The notes under the pieces are model-generated. The model searched no databases and had not been told where the DNA came from. It was given only the letters and a program-made list of their open reading frames with translations. Below are positions 15,655 through 23,414 of a stretch of 52,555 bases of DNA, one piece after another; the first letter of the stretch is position 1, and each line of letters begins with the position of its first letter. The position numbers and the translations under genes were made by a program. The stretch comes from a virus. Location: positions 1 to 52,555 of the IMG/VR virus record IMGVR_UViG_3300022602_003287; one strand, written 5' to 3'.

Positions 15655-15667
15655 GGTAAAATGTCAA
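15639..15667 (-). promoter_or_regulatory. Sigma-70 promoter of the dnaJ-def-clpA operon
   Basis: TTGACA (15662-15667) and TATACT (15639-15644) are separated by exactly 17 nt. The predicted start is near 15632, giving a leader of about 23 nt. It lies in the gap behind the small secreted-protein gene. Confidence 0.8.
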
Positions 15668-15670
15668 CTA

Positions 15671-15856
15671 TTATTTTTTCTTTGTATTTTCAGGTACTGT
15701 TTCGCCCTCTAGCTTTTTATGTACTTTGACCGTCTTGCATTCTTGTACAGTCTTTCCATTTTTCTGCTTATCGTGGCATACTTTTTTGGATTCGCCCTCG
15801 GCGAAGGCAGATGTTAAAAATAATGTGGTTAATATCAATACTAAAGTTTTACGCAT
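15671..15856 (-). CDS. Small secreted or periplasmic protein
   Basis: 61 residues: a signal peptide (MRKTLVLILTTLFLTSAFA, cut after AFA) and a mature part of about 42 residues with two cysteines (VCHDKQ, ECKTV) that could form a disulfide, and a Lys-rich end. AGGACTT precedes the ATG. It is the last gene of the lysis region. Function unknown. Confidence 0.65.
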   Translation of the reverse strand: MRKTLVLILTTLFLTSAFAEGESKKVCHDKQKNGKTVQECKTVKVHKKLEGETVPENTKKK

Positions 15857-15865
15857 TTTAAGTCC

Positions 15866-16528
15866 TTATATTGCTGGTTGGTCTGTCGAGGGCACTACTT
15901 TTTTACCACCGAATCCGGTAGTGATGGCTGTTGTGGTGGGATCTGAACTTCCAAACCCTGAAGACGATACTGCTGGGCTTGTTGGGCTAGTTGTCGATCC
16001 AAATCCGTTGGACGAGCTAGACCCAAACGCTCCTGCTCCAGTGCTTGAACTGCTTCCAAAGCCGCTCGAGCCCGACGATCCAAATCCTCCACTTGATGCT
16101 CCAAAGTTGCTAGTAGTTCCACCAAAACTATTACTACTTGATGCCGGTGCTTGGTTACCAGTATTTATATTAGCCTGTATGTTAGCCGTTGGTGGTATGT
16201 ATGATGTACCTGCACCTTGTGGGAACTGCATTCCGCCGTTATTGGCACCACCTAGTTTTTCTTGTGTGCGTCCGTAAGCACTAACACCGATCACAGCTCC
16301 CATCGCGATATGGAATAGGCCAGCACCTTGTAATGTCAATGGTTGCCATTGGCTGTTAACCGCACCGTGGCTAAACATCTGTAGCAAACTCCATAAGATA
16401 GGGAATCCCACAAAGTCCATGGTACATACTAACATGTACATCCAGCCCATCATCGGACGCCATTTACTGTTCATCCAATCTTCTTTTTTCTTTTCGCTCG
16501 CTGTTGGTTTATATTCTTCGTCAGCCAT
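15866..16528 (-). CDS. Holin-like membrane protein with Ser/Gly-rich tail
   Basis: 220 residues. A short charged head is followed by hydrophobic segments at about 28-52 (GWMYMLVCTMDFVGFPILWS) and 64-86 (LTLQGAGLFHIAMGAVIGVS). The pattern SKWRPMMGW...QWQPLTLQGAG resembles the GTA-type/3TM holin family. The C-terminal 120 residues are Ser/Gly/Asn/Phe repeats, unusual for a holin. It sits 1 nt after the endolysin gene, as expected for a lysis cassette. It probably makes holes in the inner membrane to release the endolysin. Confidence 0.75.
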   Translation of the reverse strand: MADEEYKPTASEKKKEDWMNSKWRPMMGWMYMLVCTMDFVGFPILWSLLQMFSHGAVNSQWQPLTLQGAGLFHIAMGAVIGVSAYGRTQEKLGGANNGGMQFPQGAGTSYIPPTANIQANINTGNQAPASSSNSFGGTTSNFGASSGGFGSSGSSGFGSSSSTGAGAFGSSSSNGFGSTTSPTSPAVSSSGFGSSDPTTTAITTGFGGKKVVPSTDQPAI

Positions 16529-16529
16529 T

Positions 16530-17153
16530 TTATGCTCCCATCACTTGTAGTGCGTGTTTGTAGTGTGCTTCTCTTTCTTCTAGACCAATAGTACCGCCGT
16601 TGATCTTTTTAGTTAATGTTAAGATATCGCCAGCGTCTGCCCATTTGTTTAGATTATTATTTTCCCAGAACCAGCAGGCTGATTGGGCGGCTCCTTCAAA
16701 TGTTGCTAGATAATCTGGTACATCGTCGATACTCATCTGTAGACTGTCAGCAAATGATTGATAGTTATCACGACCTGTAATCTGTATTAATCCCCTACCG
16801 CAGAACTTGTAACCATCACCGGATGCTTCGTCTCCGTTGCCCATACGATTGGCATAGATCTTATTGGCTATTTTTTCCTGTTGATGGGCATAGGCTTGTG
16901 CCGAATCCATTGTTGGAAAATACTTATGGAATAGCTTCATTAAACTCTCAGGACGATAGTTTAAGTTTTCTTTAATAGCAGTAAAGCCATTACTTTCATG
17001 TGCACACTGAGCGATAAATCCTGCTATACGCTGGGGTGAGTTGATATCGTAATCTGGGAGTAGTTGGATTAATGCCTCGTGCCAGTGTTCGACATGAGGA
17101 TTTGCGGGGATCATCTGTTGTAGTTGATCCTGGGTTAATATACAATCTGCCAT
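16530..17153 (-). CDS. Endolysin, glycoside hydrolase family 19 type
   Basis: 207 residues from the chosen ATG (MADCIL...), which has AAGGAGG 6 nt upstream; an in-frame ATG 18 nt earlier overlaps that site and is unlikely to be used. GH19 chitinase/lysozyme features are CAHESNGF with the likely general acid Glu (residue 53), a second Glu in GDEASGDGYKFCGRG (about 109) and GLIQITGRDNY. It has no signal peptide, so it needs the holin. It hydrolyses peptidoglycan glycan strands. It lies next to the holin gene and downstream of the spanins. Confidence 0.92.
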   Translation of the reverse strand: MADCILTQDQLQQMIPANPHVEHWHEALIQLLPDYDINSPQRIAGFIAQCAHESNGFTAIKENLNYRPESLMKLFHKYFPTMDSAQAYAHQQEKIANKIYANRMGNGDEASGDGYKFCGRGLIQITGRDNYQSFADSLQMSIDDVPDYLATFEGAAQSACWFWENNNLNKWADAGDILTLTKKINGGTIGLEEREAHYKHALQVMGA

Positions 17154-17172
17154 GTGTACCTCCTTGTACACA

Positions 17173-17180
17173 AATATTTA
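17173..17180 (-). promoter_or_regulatory. Possible late box before the endolysin
   Basis: GTTAAATATT reads close to the late consensus (TAAATAT) and lies 20 nt upstream of the endolysin ATG, just ahead of its AAGGAGG. It could boost late lysis-gene expression. Confidence 0.3.
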
Positions 17181-17211
17181 ACCACTACTATAATAGGATA
17201 ATATGCGTATA

Positions 17212-17463
17212 TTATCCCGCAACACTAGCCAGGGCCAATAGACCGTTTAATACCTGATATGTTAGTTCTCTAGTATGCAGATCTTCTATAGCCACTTCTA
17301 TGTTAGCTTCATGTACTAGATCTGTTAAAAGACTTTTATATTCGTCAGGACCGCATTGTCCTTGTTGTAATGCCTCTTTTAGTACTCCTGCTCGGTTGGC
17401 TATCTCGACGATAGTTGGATGGCCGCTATTTGCCATCGCTTGAAGTTGTTCATCTAAATTCAT
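17212..17463 (-). CDS. Small unknown protein of the lysis region
   Basis: 83 residues, acidic and helical, no signal peptide. It starts MNLDEQLQAMANSGHPTIVE and ends with a short hydrophobic helix (GLLALASVAG). It overlaps the upstream lipoprotein gene by 4 nt (ATGA), so it is translated with the spanin genes. Function unknown; a lysis regulator is possible. Confidence 0.55.
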   Translation of the reverse strand: MNLDEQLQAMANSGHPTIVEIANRAGVLKEALQQGQCGPDEYKSLLTDLVHEANIEVAIEDLHTRELTYQVLNGLLALASVAG

Positions 17464-17864
17464 CTTGGTTTTGTCCCTACTATGTTTTGGATTTTAACTG
17501 CGTTGCGCTCTATGGTCGTGAACTTAGTGGTACAATAAAACATACTCACCGGTTCTGGTTTGCGATATCTATCGCGGAAATCTCTCACTATCTCTTCTAA
17601 TTCTTTCGCGGCTTTCTGTGTTTCTTCGTTATGAGGAATAAACTCGCCGTAGTTCTTAAACTGTAAAGATACATTATAAAGTTCGTTGACGGCCTGTTGT
17701 GCTTCCGGTTTTCCACATGTACTGGCATATTGGTTGCTCATAGTACGTATATCGTTGATCAACTTGTATTCATTGTTATCAAAATGTGCGGTGACGTAAG
17801 CATCATAAAGAGCACAGCTAGTTAGACTTAAAAGCATTGACAAAGATAATATTAGTTTTTTCAT
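17460..17864 (-). CDS. Lipoprotein of the lysis region
   Basis: 134 residues. A signal peptide ends in the lipobox LTSC (Cys17), so the mature protein is lipid-anchored, probably to the outer membrane. The rest is helical and contains C51, C111 and a coiled-coil-like stretch (EETQKAAKELEEIVRDFRDR). It stands directly behind the o-spanin gene with a 4-nt overlap. An extra envelope-disrupting or superinfection-related lipoprotein is plausible, but not shown. Confidence 0.65.
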   Translation of the reverse strand: MKKLILSLSMLLSLTSCALYDAYVTAHFDNNEYKLINDIRTMSNQYASTCGKPEAQQAVNELYNVSLQFKNYGEFIPHNEETQKAAKELEEIVRDFRDRYRKPEPVSMFYCTTKFTTIERNAVKIQNIVGTKPR

Positions 17865-18130
17865 TTTATTTCCTCAAATATTTTCTTTTGTGTAGTATAC
17901 CATTCATTCCACCCTTCTACTAGAGTTTTACAAAAATGATATTGAGAATAGTTATCTATAACTATTTCAGATACTACACTGAGTTTGTCTGTGCCTTCTG
18001 GAACTTCTTTAAGATCTCTACAGGCGGTGGTTAACTTATCTGGTGCTGTGGGAAATTTAGCAGTAACTGGTACTGCTTGATGCGCACATCCTGATAATAC
18101 GATTGACAAAACTATTAATAGTTTTTTCAT
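17861..18130 (-). CDS. Outer-membrane spanin (Rz1-like lipoprotein)
   Basis: 89 residues. The lipobox VLSGC (Cys15) follows a short signal peptide. The mature part begins AHQAVPVTAKFPTAPDKL, the proline-containing pattern of Rz1-like spanins, and has Cys37 (TTACRDL) and a late Cys. The ATG has GGAGG 6 nt upstream and overlaps the i-spanin stop by 4 nt. It would pair in the periplasm with the upstream protein to fuse inner and outer membranes at lysis. Confidence 0.75.
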   Translation of the reverse strand: MKKLLIVLSIVLSGCAHQAVPVTAKFPTAPDKLTTACRDLKEVPEGTDKLSVVSEIVIDNYSQYHFCKTLVEGWNEWYTTQKKIFEEIK

Positions 18131-18576
18131 TTGGCCTCCGGTGGTTCTTTGGCAGCATTATTGATTATCTTGATAGCTTCGGGATCTACCTTGCATTCGG
18201 CATCTATCTTAGCCGCTACTTCTTTGATCTGATTTTTATAAACTGTTTTATATTCTTTGATTACTTTAACTCTATTCTCTATCTTGGTTACGATCTTGAC
18301 ATTGGCTTTTTTACTTTTTTCCTCAGCCTGAGCTACTTTGGCCTGCATCTCTTCGACCTGTTTGCGCCAGCGCATTTCAGTATCATAGCTACCATAAAAG
18401 AAAACTCCAGCGATTATCAATAGTGTTCCGACTATCCTAGTAGGTTCTTTATAAGGAAGTAAGAATGGCAGGAAGTTAAAAAATAAACCAAGAACATATA
18501 ATACTGACCCCAAGCATAATATAGCAAGTATAGCTAGATGTAAAAGACTATCTGGAATAAAACTCAACATCCACAT
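18127..18576 (-). CDS. Inner-membrane spanin (Rz-like)
   Basis: 149 residues. Two hydrophobic segments (about 9-38 and 48-64) are followed by a long Lys/Glu/Ala/Val coiled coil (EEMQAKVAQAEEKSKKANVK and on), then a short acidic/proline tail. The periplasmic coiled coil next to an Rz1-like lipoprotein is the i-spanin arrangement, though classical Rz has only one membrane helix. It is the first of the lysis proteins on this transcript. Confidence 0.65.
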   Translation of the reverse strand: MWMLSFIPDSLLHLAILAILCLGSVLYVLGLFFNFLPFLLPYKEPTRIVGTLLIIAGVFFYGSYDTEMRWRKQVEEMQAKVAQAEEKSKKANVKIVTKIENRVKVIKEYKTVYKNQIKEVAAKIDAECKVDPEAIKIINNAAKEPPEAK

Positions 18577-18577
18577 T

Positions 18578-19333
18578 TTACCACCTATCTTTCTTAACTA
18601 TAACTGCTCTGTCTCCGTTCTTAATTAAAAACTTGTCGGCTATCTTATGTATTTCATAGTTGCCTAGATACTTCTCTAAAAAGACGGTTTCGTTTCTGCT
18701 CGTCTCATCTAACTGTATAGCACCCTGGATGCTATCTTTAACCTGTTCATAAGGTCCTAATGCTATTAATGAAAGCTGAAGACTTTCGCTGTACGGCTTT
18801 TTAAATGTAATATTGCCATTTTCATCTAATATAACTTCGTCGATAGCACCTTGGTTAAAAAACTCTGATACATCATTATTTTTGTATTCTAAGATCTTTG
18901 ATTCATATGCTGTGGGTTCTAACGGAATATGTTCTAGTATATTTTGTTCCGTAACTGGAAGGCTTCCGATCTCTTTATGATAACGGAATTTCCAATCATA
19001 ACAGTTACAAAGTTGGCTTATTCCTTCTAGCATACCTCGGATCTGTCCTGGCAGTTTCTTAGTACGTTCTAGCTCAACGAACACTTGATATTTTCCGTCT
19101 CGTTCTTCGCCTGTGCTCATGTCGGCGTCGAGTATAAATGGATATCCTTTTTCGACAAACTCCATCAAGTCTATAGCAGGAAACTTATCTTCAACACGGA
19201 ATCCTAATACTACTATATCTTTATCGTCTCCCATCTTGCTTTTATACTGATCGACTGTAAATACATGATCTACTAATCCGTCGAGATCCTTGGCACGCAG
19301 GCCTTCGAATAACTTAGGCTGTTGTTTGCGCAT
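18578..19333 (-). CDS. Unknown protein
   Basis: 251 residues from MRKQQPKLFEGL. I prefer this ATG because it overlaps the preceding gene by only 20 nt; a start 69 nt earlier would overlap by 89 nt. It is a mixed alpha/beta protein without membrane helices, with repeated beta-rich stretches (DEVILDENGNITFKKPY, KFLIKNGDRAVIVKK). The family is not recognised. It stands between a late promoter and the spanins, so it is probably expressed late. Confidence 0.55.
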   Translation of the reverse strand: MRKQQPKLFEGLRAKDLDGLVDHVFTVDQYKSKMGDDKDIVVLGFRVEDKFPAIDLMEFVEKGYPFILDADMSTGEERDGKYQVFVELERTKKLPGQIRGMLEGISQLCNCYDWKFRYHKEIGSLPVTEQNILEHIPLEPTAYESKILEYKNNDVSEFFNQGAIDEVILDENGNITFKKPYSESLQLSLIALGPYEQVKDSIQGAIQLDETSRNETVFLEKYLGNYEIHKIADKFLIKNGDRAVIVKKDRW

Positions 19334-19853
19334 CTTGGATGGTTCCTTCTTGAGGTGCTTCGGCAGCCGCACCTTCGGCTGACATAGAATGAGATTGGTC
19401 ATATCGCATCATATCTGCGATAGCTTGGCTTTCTTTATTCTCATATCCTTGATATATATCCTGCATCAGCTTCTTAGGCATGCTGATAGTCACTATCCAA
19501 ATAGGATGGGCATCTATCTTACCTTTTTTAGTTCCAGGACGGAAATCGCTAGGATCGTGTATCTTTCGAGGAATCATTATATGATTCTTTTCATAGGAAA
19601 CTTTACAGCCGTATTCTAATAATCTCTCAGCGCCACTAGGATCGGGCATGTCTTCTTTAGGCCACATCCATTTGCAGGTCACGGTATATCTGTTAACTAT
19701 GGGTCCTGCTAGTAACTCTCCATCCAACCAGTTTTTATAAACATAAAGATCTAATTCATCTAGCACACGTTCATAATCTTTTAGGATCTTAAAGGTGCTG
19801 TCCGTAGAACTTAATGTCTGTAGGTTTTTAATAATGTCAACAATATCGTGCAT
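19314..19853 (-). CDS. Unknown protein, first gene of the late lysis transcript
   Basis: 179 residues. It contains CKWMWPKEDMPDPSGAERLL and HPIWIVTISMPKKLMQDIYQ, and ends in an Ala/Glu-rich disordered tail. No membrane segment and no family recognised. An ATAAATA late box lies 19 nt upstream. Partner of the following gene by overlap. Confidence 0.55.
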   Translation of the reverse strand: MHDIVDIIKNLQTLSSTDSTFKILKDYERVLDELDLYVYKNWLDGELLAGPIVNRYTVTCKWMWPKEDMPDPSGAERLLEYGCKVSYEKNHIMIPRKIHDPSDFRPGTKKGKIDAHPIWIVTISMPKKLMQDIYQGYENKESQAIADMMRYDQSHSMSAEGAAAEAPQEGTIQDAQTTA

Positions 19854-19871
19854 AGGGATTCTCTCTACAAG

Positions 19872-19878
19872 TATTTAT
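19872..19878 (-). promoter_or_regulatory. T4-type late promoter box for the lysis transcript
   Basis: ATAAATA followed by CTTGTAGAGAGAATCCCT and ATG. The predicted leader is about 13 nt with a weak GAGAG ribosome-binding site. The transcript would run through the unknown genes, the spanins, endolysin and holin. Confidence 0.6.
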
Positions 19879-19924
19879 GCGATCCAAAACTAACCTGTTT
19901 CTTACGGTTTTTGGAAACAAGATG

Positions 19925-19963
19925 TAAATAAGTGTGCAGGTCGTTTTGTTCAAACAAAGGAGG
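19925..19963 (+). promoter_or_regulatory. phoH leader: late-like box and strong ribosome-binding site
   Basis: TAAATA at 19925-19930 (in GATGTAAATAAG) may be a late or middle promoter box. AAAGGAGG at 19956-19963 is a near-perfect ribosome-binding site, 5 nt before a TTG codon. It decides the phoH start. Confidence 0.5.
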
Positions 19964-19968
19964 CAAAT

Positions 19969-20721
19969 TTGCCTAGAACAAAAAGAAAAGAGCGTGATCA
20001 AAGAGTGATCCGTGATCCACGCTTTCATAATGAAGGTGCGAATCTGATCGAGATCAGACCGTTCCTAAAGAAAAAGCCGCAGGTCCAGATAATCCCGCGT
20101 AACCTTGCGCAGGAGACTTATCTAGAACTCCTAAAAAATCCCAAGAAATATATCATATTCGCTATCGGCCCTGCTGGTACGGGTAAGACTATGCTTGGCG
20201 TCCAAATGGCCATTAAACAACTGAGAGAGGGGGTGATTACAAAAATAGTCATTACTAGACCGGCCGTTTCCGTGGATGAAGAACATGGATTTTTACCAGG
20301 AGATCTAAACGCCAAAATGGCGCCTTGGACAAGACCGATAATGGATGTTTTTGAGGAGTATTATCACCCGAAGGAAATAACAACCATGTTAGAAGATGGC
20401 GTGATTGAAATAGCACCCCTTGCCTATATGAGGGGTAGGACTTTTAAGAATGCTTATATTATAGGAGATGAAATGCAAAACGCTACTCCGAGCCAGATGA
20501 AGATGTTGCTCACTAGGCTAGGAGAAGGCAGTCGCATGGTAGTCACTGGTGACCTTAATCAAGCCGACCGTCCACAAGAGAACGGGCTACTTGATTTCGT
20601 TAATCTGTATAAAGATGCAGACCATCACAAGTTTATAGATATGGCGTTGTTTGACGCAAACCATATCGAAAGGCACCCAGTGGTAAAAGAAGTTTTATCA
20701 ATATATAAGGAGTCGGATTGA
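19969..20721 (+). CDS. phoH: PhoH-like ATPase, TTG start
   Basis: 250 residues. Walker A GPAGTGKT (67-74), Walker B-like IIGDEMQNATPSQMK (165-179) and TRLGEGSRMVVTGDLNQ (182-198) define the PhoH family. PhoH is a P-loop ATPase often carried by aquatic phages; proposed roles include RNA metabolism and phosphate stress. The start is TTG, chosen from the AAAGGAGG 5 nt upstream. It is one of only two plus-strand genes in the window, flanked by a divergent late promoter and a two-way terminator. Confidence 0.93.
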   Translation: MPRTKRKERDQRVIRDPRFHNEGANLIEIRPFLKKKPQVQIIPRNLAQETYLELLKNPKKYIIFAIGPAGTGKTMLGVQMAIKQLREGVITKIVITRPAVSVDEEHGFLPGDLNAKMAPWTRPIMDVFEEYYHPKEITTMLEDGVIEIAPLAYMRGRTFKNAYIIGDEMQNATPSQMKMLLTRLGEGSRMVVTGDLNQADRPQENGLLDFVNLYKDADHHKFIDMALFDANHIERHPVVKEVLSIYKESD

Positions 20722-20743
20722 CGAGAAAACTTAGTTAATACGT

Positions 20744-20797
20744 AAAACCGTGTATCAATCATTGACCTGCAATCGGCGATTGACTACACGGTTTTTT
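20744..20797. terminator. Terminator between phoH and gp44, probably bidirectional
   Basis: AAACCGTGTA (20745-20754) pairs with TACACGGTTT (20785-20794). An inner CAATC...GATTG stem extends it. The plus-strand transcript then has a T run. On the minus strand the hairpin ends in TTTTA. The gp44 stop codon lies in the T tract, so the two convergent genes share the element. Confidence 0.85.
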
Positions 20798-21716
20798 ATT
20801 GCAGTCTAGCTAGTTTGACCAACGTTGCTGACAGGTTTATTTCAGCATCTGCGCATAGTGTATGATCGACTAATCCCTGTTTGATTATGATCACCGCTGA
20901 ATCTTTAGTTTCTTCATCTTTGCCGAACAGTCCGATGTTGTCGTAACACCATCTGTAGATCTCAGGCATCTCTTCTGCCGTAGCCCGACCGCATAGTAAC
21001 TTACGTGCTTCTTGTATCTTACCCTTCTTGAACAGTTCAACCATCTCTATCTTATAGTCGCTGACTCCACTATCTTCGACTTTGGGATCAACTAGCATTC
21101 CTTCTACGCTGTTCTGTTGCACTAGATTGATACATTTGCGTAGGTCTGGATATACCGCTTTGACATAGGTATCTAATACATCTAGATCAAACTCAACGCC
21201 TTCTTCTACTAGGATAGTGGCTACCCTTGCTGTATATTCAACTTGATCAATCGATGCAAAGTGCATCTGTTGGCAACGGCTGTGTAGTGCTGGAACGATC
21301 CTCTGCGGAGTATTACAGGTTAATATAAATCTACTGTGATTAGAATATTCTTCCATTACTCCTTTGAGGGCATCTTGAGCTTCAGGAGTCAATCGATCTG
21401 CCTCATCTAGCAATACACATTTGAAAGCACTAAAAGGGATCATCTGGACAAAGTTAGTGATACGTTCGCGGACTTCGCTGATACCTCTTTCACGACTCGC
21501 ATTGATCTCTAATATATCATATTCTGATATCTCGAGCTCATTCAATAATAGTTTGGCCAGTGTAGTCTTTCCTATACCAGGGGTGCCACTTAGCAACAGA
21601 TGTGGTATGCTACCTTCTTTGATCCAACCCTGTATCTGTTTTTTCTGTCCAGCATCGCGGAACACATAACCATCTACTGTTTTCGGACGGTATTTTTCAG
21701 TCCAGAGTTCTTTCAT
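20796..21716 (-). CDS. 44: Sliding-clamp loader large subunit (gp44-like)
   Basis: 306 residues. Walker A GTPGIGKT (44-51), Walker B VLLDEAD (101-107) and the SRC motif (146-148) identify an RFC/gp44-type AAA+ clamp loader. With gp62 it loads the gp45 clamp on primer ends using ATP. gp62 is not adjacent, unlike T4; convergent phoH stands downstream. It ends the operon that runs from about 23380, with an overlap of 4 nt to the gene before. Confidence 0.93.
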   Translation of the reverse strand: MKELWTEKYRPKTVDGYVFRDAGQKKQIQGWIKEGSIPHLLLSGTPGIGKTTLAKLLLNELEISEYDILEINASRERGISEVRERITNFVQMIPFSAFKCVLLDEADRLTPEAQDALKGVMEEYSNHSRFILTCNTPQRIVPALHSRCQQMHFASIDQVEYTARVATILVEEGVEFDLDVLDTYVKAVYPDLRKCINLVQQNSVEGMLVDPKVEDSGVSDYKIEMVELFKKGKIQEARKLLCGRATAEEMPEIYRWCYDNIGLFGKDEETKDSAVIIIKQGLVDHTLCADAEINLSATLVKLARLQ

Positions 21717-21925
21717 TTTATTTTCCTAAACTTGTTTAATATCTCGTTAGCCTGAGTGAAATCTGTGATAGGAGTGATATCATCTTCTACAGGAACTGGT
21801 TTAATCACTATACCTGTGGGTTGTTTTGGATCATAAGACAATACTAGATTATGTGTCTTGGAATTCCAGAATCCCTCGTTAAAGTTGAGATTAACGGTTT
21901 TGATTTTTGAATGATCAAATATCAT
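21713..21925 (-). CDS. Small unknown protein upstream of gp44
   Basis: 70 residues, beta-rich first half (KIKTVNLNFNEGFWNSKTHN) with a Pro-rich middle and short helix. 4-nt overlaps on both sides show tight translation coupling with gp44. No family recognised. Confidence 0.55.
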   Translation of the reverse strand: MIFDHSKIKTVNLNFNEGFWNSKTHNLVLSYDPKQPTGIVIKPVPVEDDITPITDFTQANEILNKFRKIK

Positions 21926-22254
21926 GATCTTAGTGCTTCCTGTGTTAATATCTTATCAAGTTCTCTGCAGAAATCCTGGTCAGATGTGATAACATATAGA
22001 CTATCGTAATGACGATCTTTACGTTCATCAAATCTACGAGTTTGGATAACTCTACCACCATTAGCAAAATATACTTCAAAGCGAATAGAGTTACCGCCGC
22101 TTAGATGTACCTCGCTTAGTGCTGCACCACTATCTGATATAATATGATGCTCGCTATCGTATAGCCAATCTCTGAAACGTTGTTTCAATGTTTTTTTCCT
22201 GTTACTTGCTGTCATCGCTTTTTCTAGAGCTATCGCTGGTCCATATCTATTCAT
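21922..22254 (-). CDS. Small unknown protein
   Basis: 110 residues. A basic N-terminal helix region (RKKTLKQRFRDWLYD) precedes a beta-rich core (SIRFEVYFANGGRVIQTRRF) and an acidic helix. The basic segment could bind nucleic acid. It overlaps genes on both sides by 4 nt. No family recognised. Confidence 0.55.
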   Translation of the reverse strand: MNRYGPAIALEKAMTASNRKKTLKQRFRDWLYDSEHHIISDSGAALSEVHLSGGNSIRFEVYFANGGRVIQTRRFDERKDRHYDSLYVITSDQDFCRELDKILTQEALRS

Positions 22255-22724
22255 TGTTTTAATCCTTTGTTTACTTCTGCTTGAACTACTCGTTTGCGCA
22301 GGCTACTACTACTGAATGAATGGTCTCTACCGTTATATACTAAGTCTATTCCACGGTCCCAGCATATTTTCTTGCCGGTGAAATCTTTACCTTCGTATTC
22401 TACACCTAATATCCTAACATCTATAGGTAATGTTAGCAAGATATCTTCGAGGTCTTTCTCAGTCTGATAAACGACTATTTCGTCCACGTAGCGAACAGCG
22501 GCTAACTGTATCTGCCTTTCTACTATACTCTGTACCGGGGGATTTTTATCATTTGGCCTATCTATGCTGGCATCGGTCTGTAGGCCTGCGATTAGATAAT
22601 CACAGTGATTTTTAACTTCTGCCAGCATAGCTATATGTCCGGCATGTAGTAGATCGAACTGACTGAACACTATACCGATCTTTTTTCCGTCTGCTTTGAG
22701 ATTTTTGATTTTATTGAATATCAT
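22251..22724 (-). CDS. Cytidylyltransferase-fold enzyme (TagD/RfaE C-domain type)
   Basis: 157 residues. HAGH (27-30) is the nucleotide-binding HxGH motif, and SSSSLRKR (138-145) matches the family's ISST..R end motif. Such enzymes couple CTP or ATP to a small phosphorylated compound, for example glycerol-3-phosphate or heptose-phosphate. The substrate cannot be read. It might serve surface sugar changes, like the UDP-glucuronate decarboxylase coded at 45760, or nucleotide cofactor metabolism. Confidence 0.85.
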   Translation of the reverse strand: MIFNKIKNLKADGKKIGIVFSQFDLLHAGHIAMLAEVKNHCDYLIAGLQTDASIDRPNDKNPPVQSIVERQIQLAAVRYVDEIVVYQTEKDLEDILLTLPIDVRILGVEYEGKDFTGKKICWDRGIDLVYNGRDHSFSSSSLRKRVVQAEVNKGLKQ

Positions 22725-22903
22725 TAATATCTACTTCCTGGTTGTCCTGATTCATTACTGCCTGTACAGGGTAATGTATGATCTGTGCTGTGGGGACAAC
22801 GTTTATTTCCACAGGTTGGGCACACTATCATTCGAGTCATTACAAAAGGTATTCCTTCTTCAGTGACTCTATCTTTGTTACAGTTATAGCACCAGCATTT
22901 CAT
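22724..22903 (-). CDS. Small zinc-ribbon protein
   Basis: 59 residues: begins MKCWCYNCNKDRVTEEG and contains CPTCGNKRCPHSTDHTLPC. The spaced Cys pairs (CxCxxC, CPTCG, RCPH) suggest one or two zinc sites. The stop and start codons overlap both neighbours (TAATG on each side), which strongly supports it as a real gene although it is short. Role unknown; possibly nucleic-acid or polymerase binding. Confidence 0.75.
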   Translation of the reverse strand: MKCWCYNCNKDRVTEEGIPFVMTRMIVCPTCGNKRCPHSTDHTLPCTGSNESGQPGSRY

Positions 22904-23139
22904 TAATATGGTCTCTTAAGTTCTGTTTCGACCATAAACTGGCGAAATGCTTTATACACAGCTTTTGCTTCTTGCTCATCTTGAGGAACTTTTACTCCGC
23001 GGATCCAAAATCCTTCATCGGTAATTTTTAGTATAGGAGTCTCACTTGGATCATCAGATGTATGAAAAGCTATAGTATTTGTTTCTGTCACTTTTTGATC
23101 TACAATATACTCGCTAGTATCCCAGTCAAATTCACTCAT
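22903..23139 (-). CDS. Small conserved unknown protein
   Basis: 78 residues, acidic. Beta-rich core (PILKITDEGFWIRGVKVP) followed by a helix with aromatic residues (AVYKAFRQFMVETELK). Overlaps both neighbours by a few nt. No family assigned. Confidence 0.55.
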   Translation of the reverse strand: MSEFDWDTSEYIVDQKVTETNTIAFHTSDDPSETPILKITDEGFWIRGVKVPQDEQEAKAVYKAFRQFMVETELKRPY

Positions 23140-23380
23140 CGAATTCTCCTTTTAGGATCTTTTCAACTATCTGTTGGTCGTGTTTCTTTAAGAATTCTTC
23201 CTCATCTACATATGTGCCGCATCGCTTTAAGGCATCTTCCACTAACCATTTGATGCGGTAGAGGTCTTGTTTACAACCCCATCCGATGAACCCTGTGTTA
23301 TACGGACTGTTGGCTTCATGAGCCAATGTGTTTATTTGTCGTGCTATATCGGGCACGTCCCAGTTTTTTTTAAATCCCAT
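23132..23380 (-). CDS. Small unknown protein behind a sigma-70 promoter, probably leaderless
   Basis: 82 residues with WGCKQDLYRIKWLVEDALKR and an acidic end. The ATG is only 5 nt after a TATACT -10 box, so the predicted transcript starts on or one base inside the ATG; AAGG between box and ATG would not be in the RNA. A later start is not obvious. It opens the operon leading to gp44. Function unknown. Confidence 0.55.
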   Translation of the reverse strand: MGFKKNWDVPDIARQINTLAHEANSPYNTGFIGWGCKQDLYRIKWLVEDALKRCGTYVDEEEFLKKHDQQIVEKILKGEFDE

Positions 23381-23385
23381 GCCTT

Positions 23386-23414
23386 AGTATAAAGCACAGA
23401 CTGGCCTATGTCAA
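23386..23414 (-). promoter_or_regulatory. Sigma-70 promoter inside the 3' end of the kinase gene
   Basis: TTGACA (23409-23414), 17-nt spacer, TATACT (23386-23391). The TGA inside TTGACA is the stop codon of the P-loop kinase gene. It would drive the replication operon ending with gp44. Confidence 0.8.

Noticed and set aside
15726-16277. Long proline-rich plus-strand reading frame
   Set aside because: Antisense of the Ser/Gly-rich holin tail; Gly/Ser codons read backwards as Pro/Ser. No ribosome-binding site.
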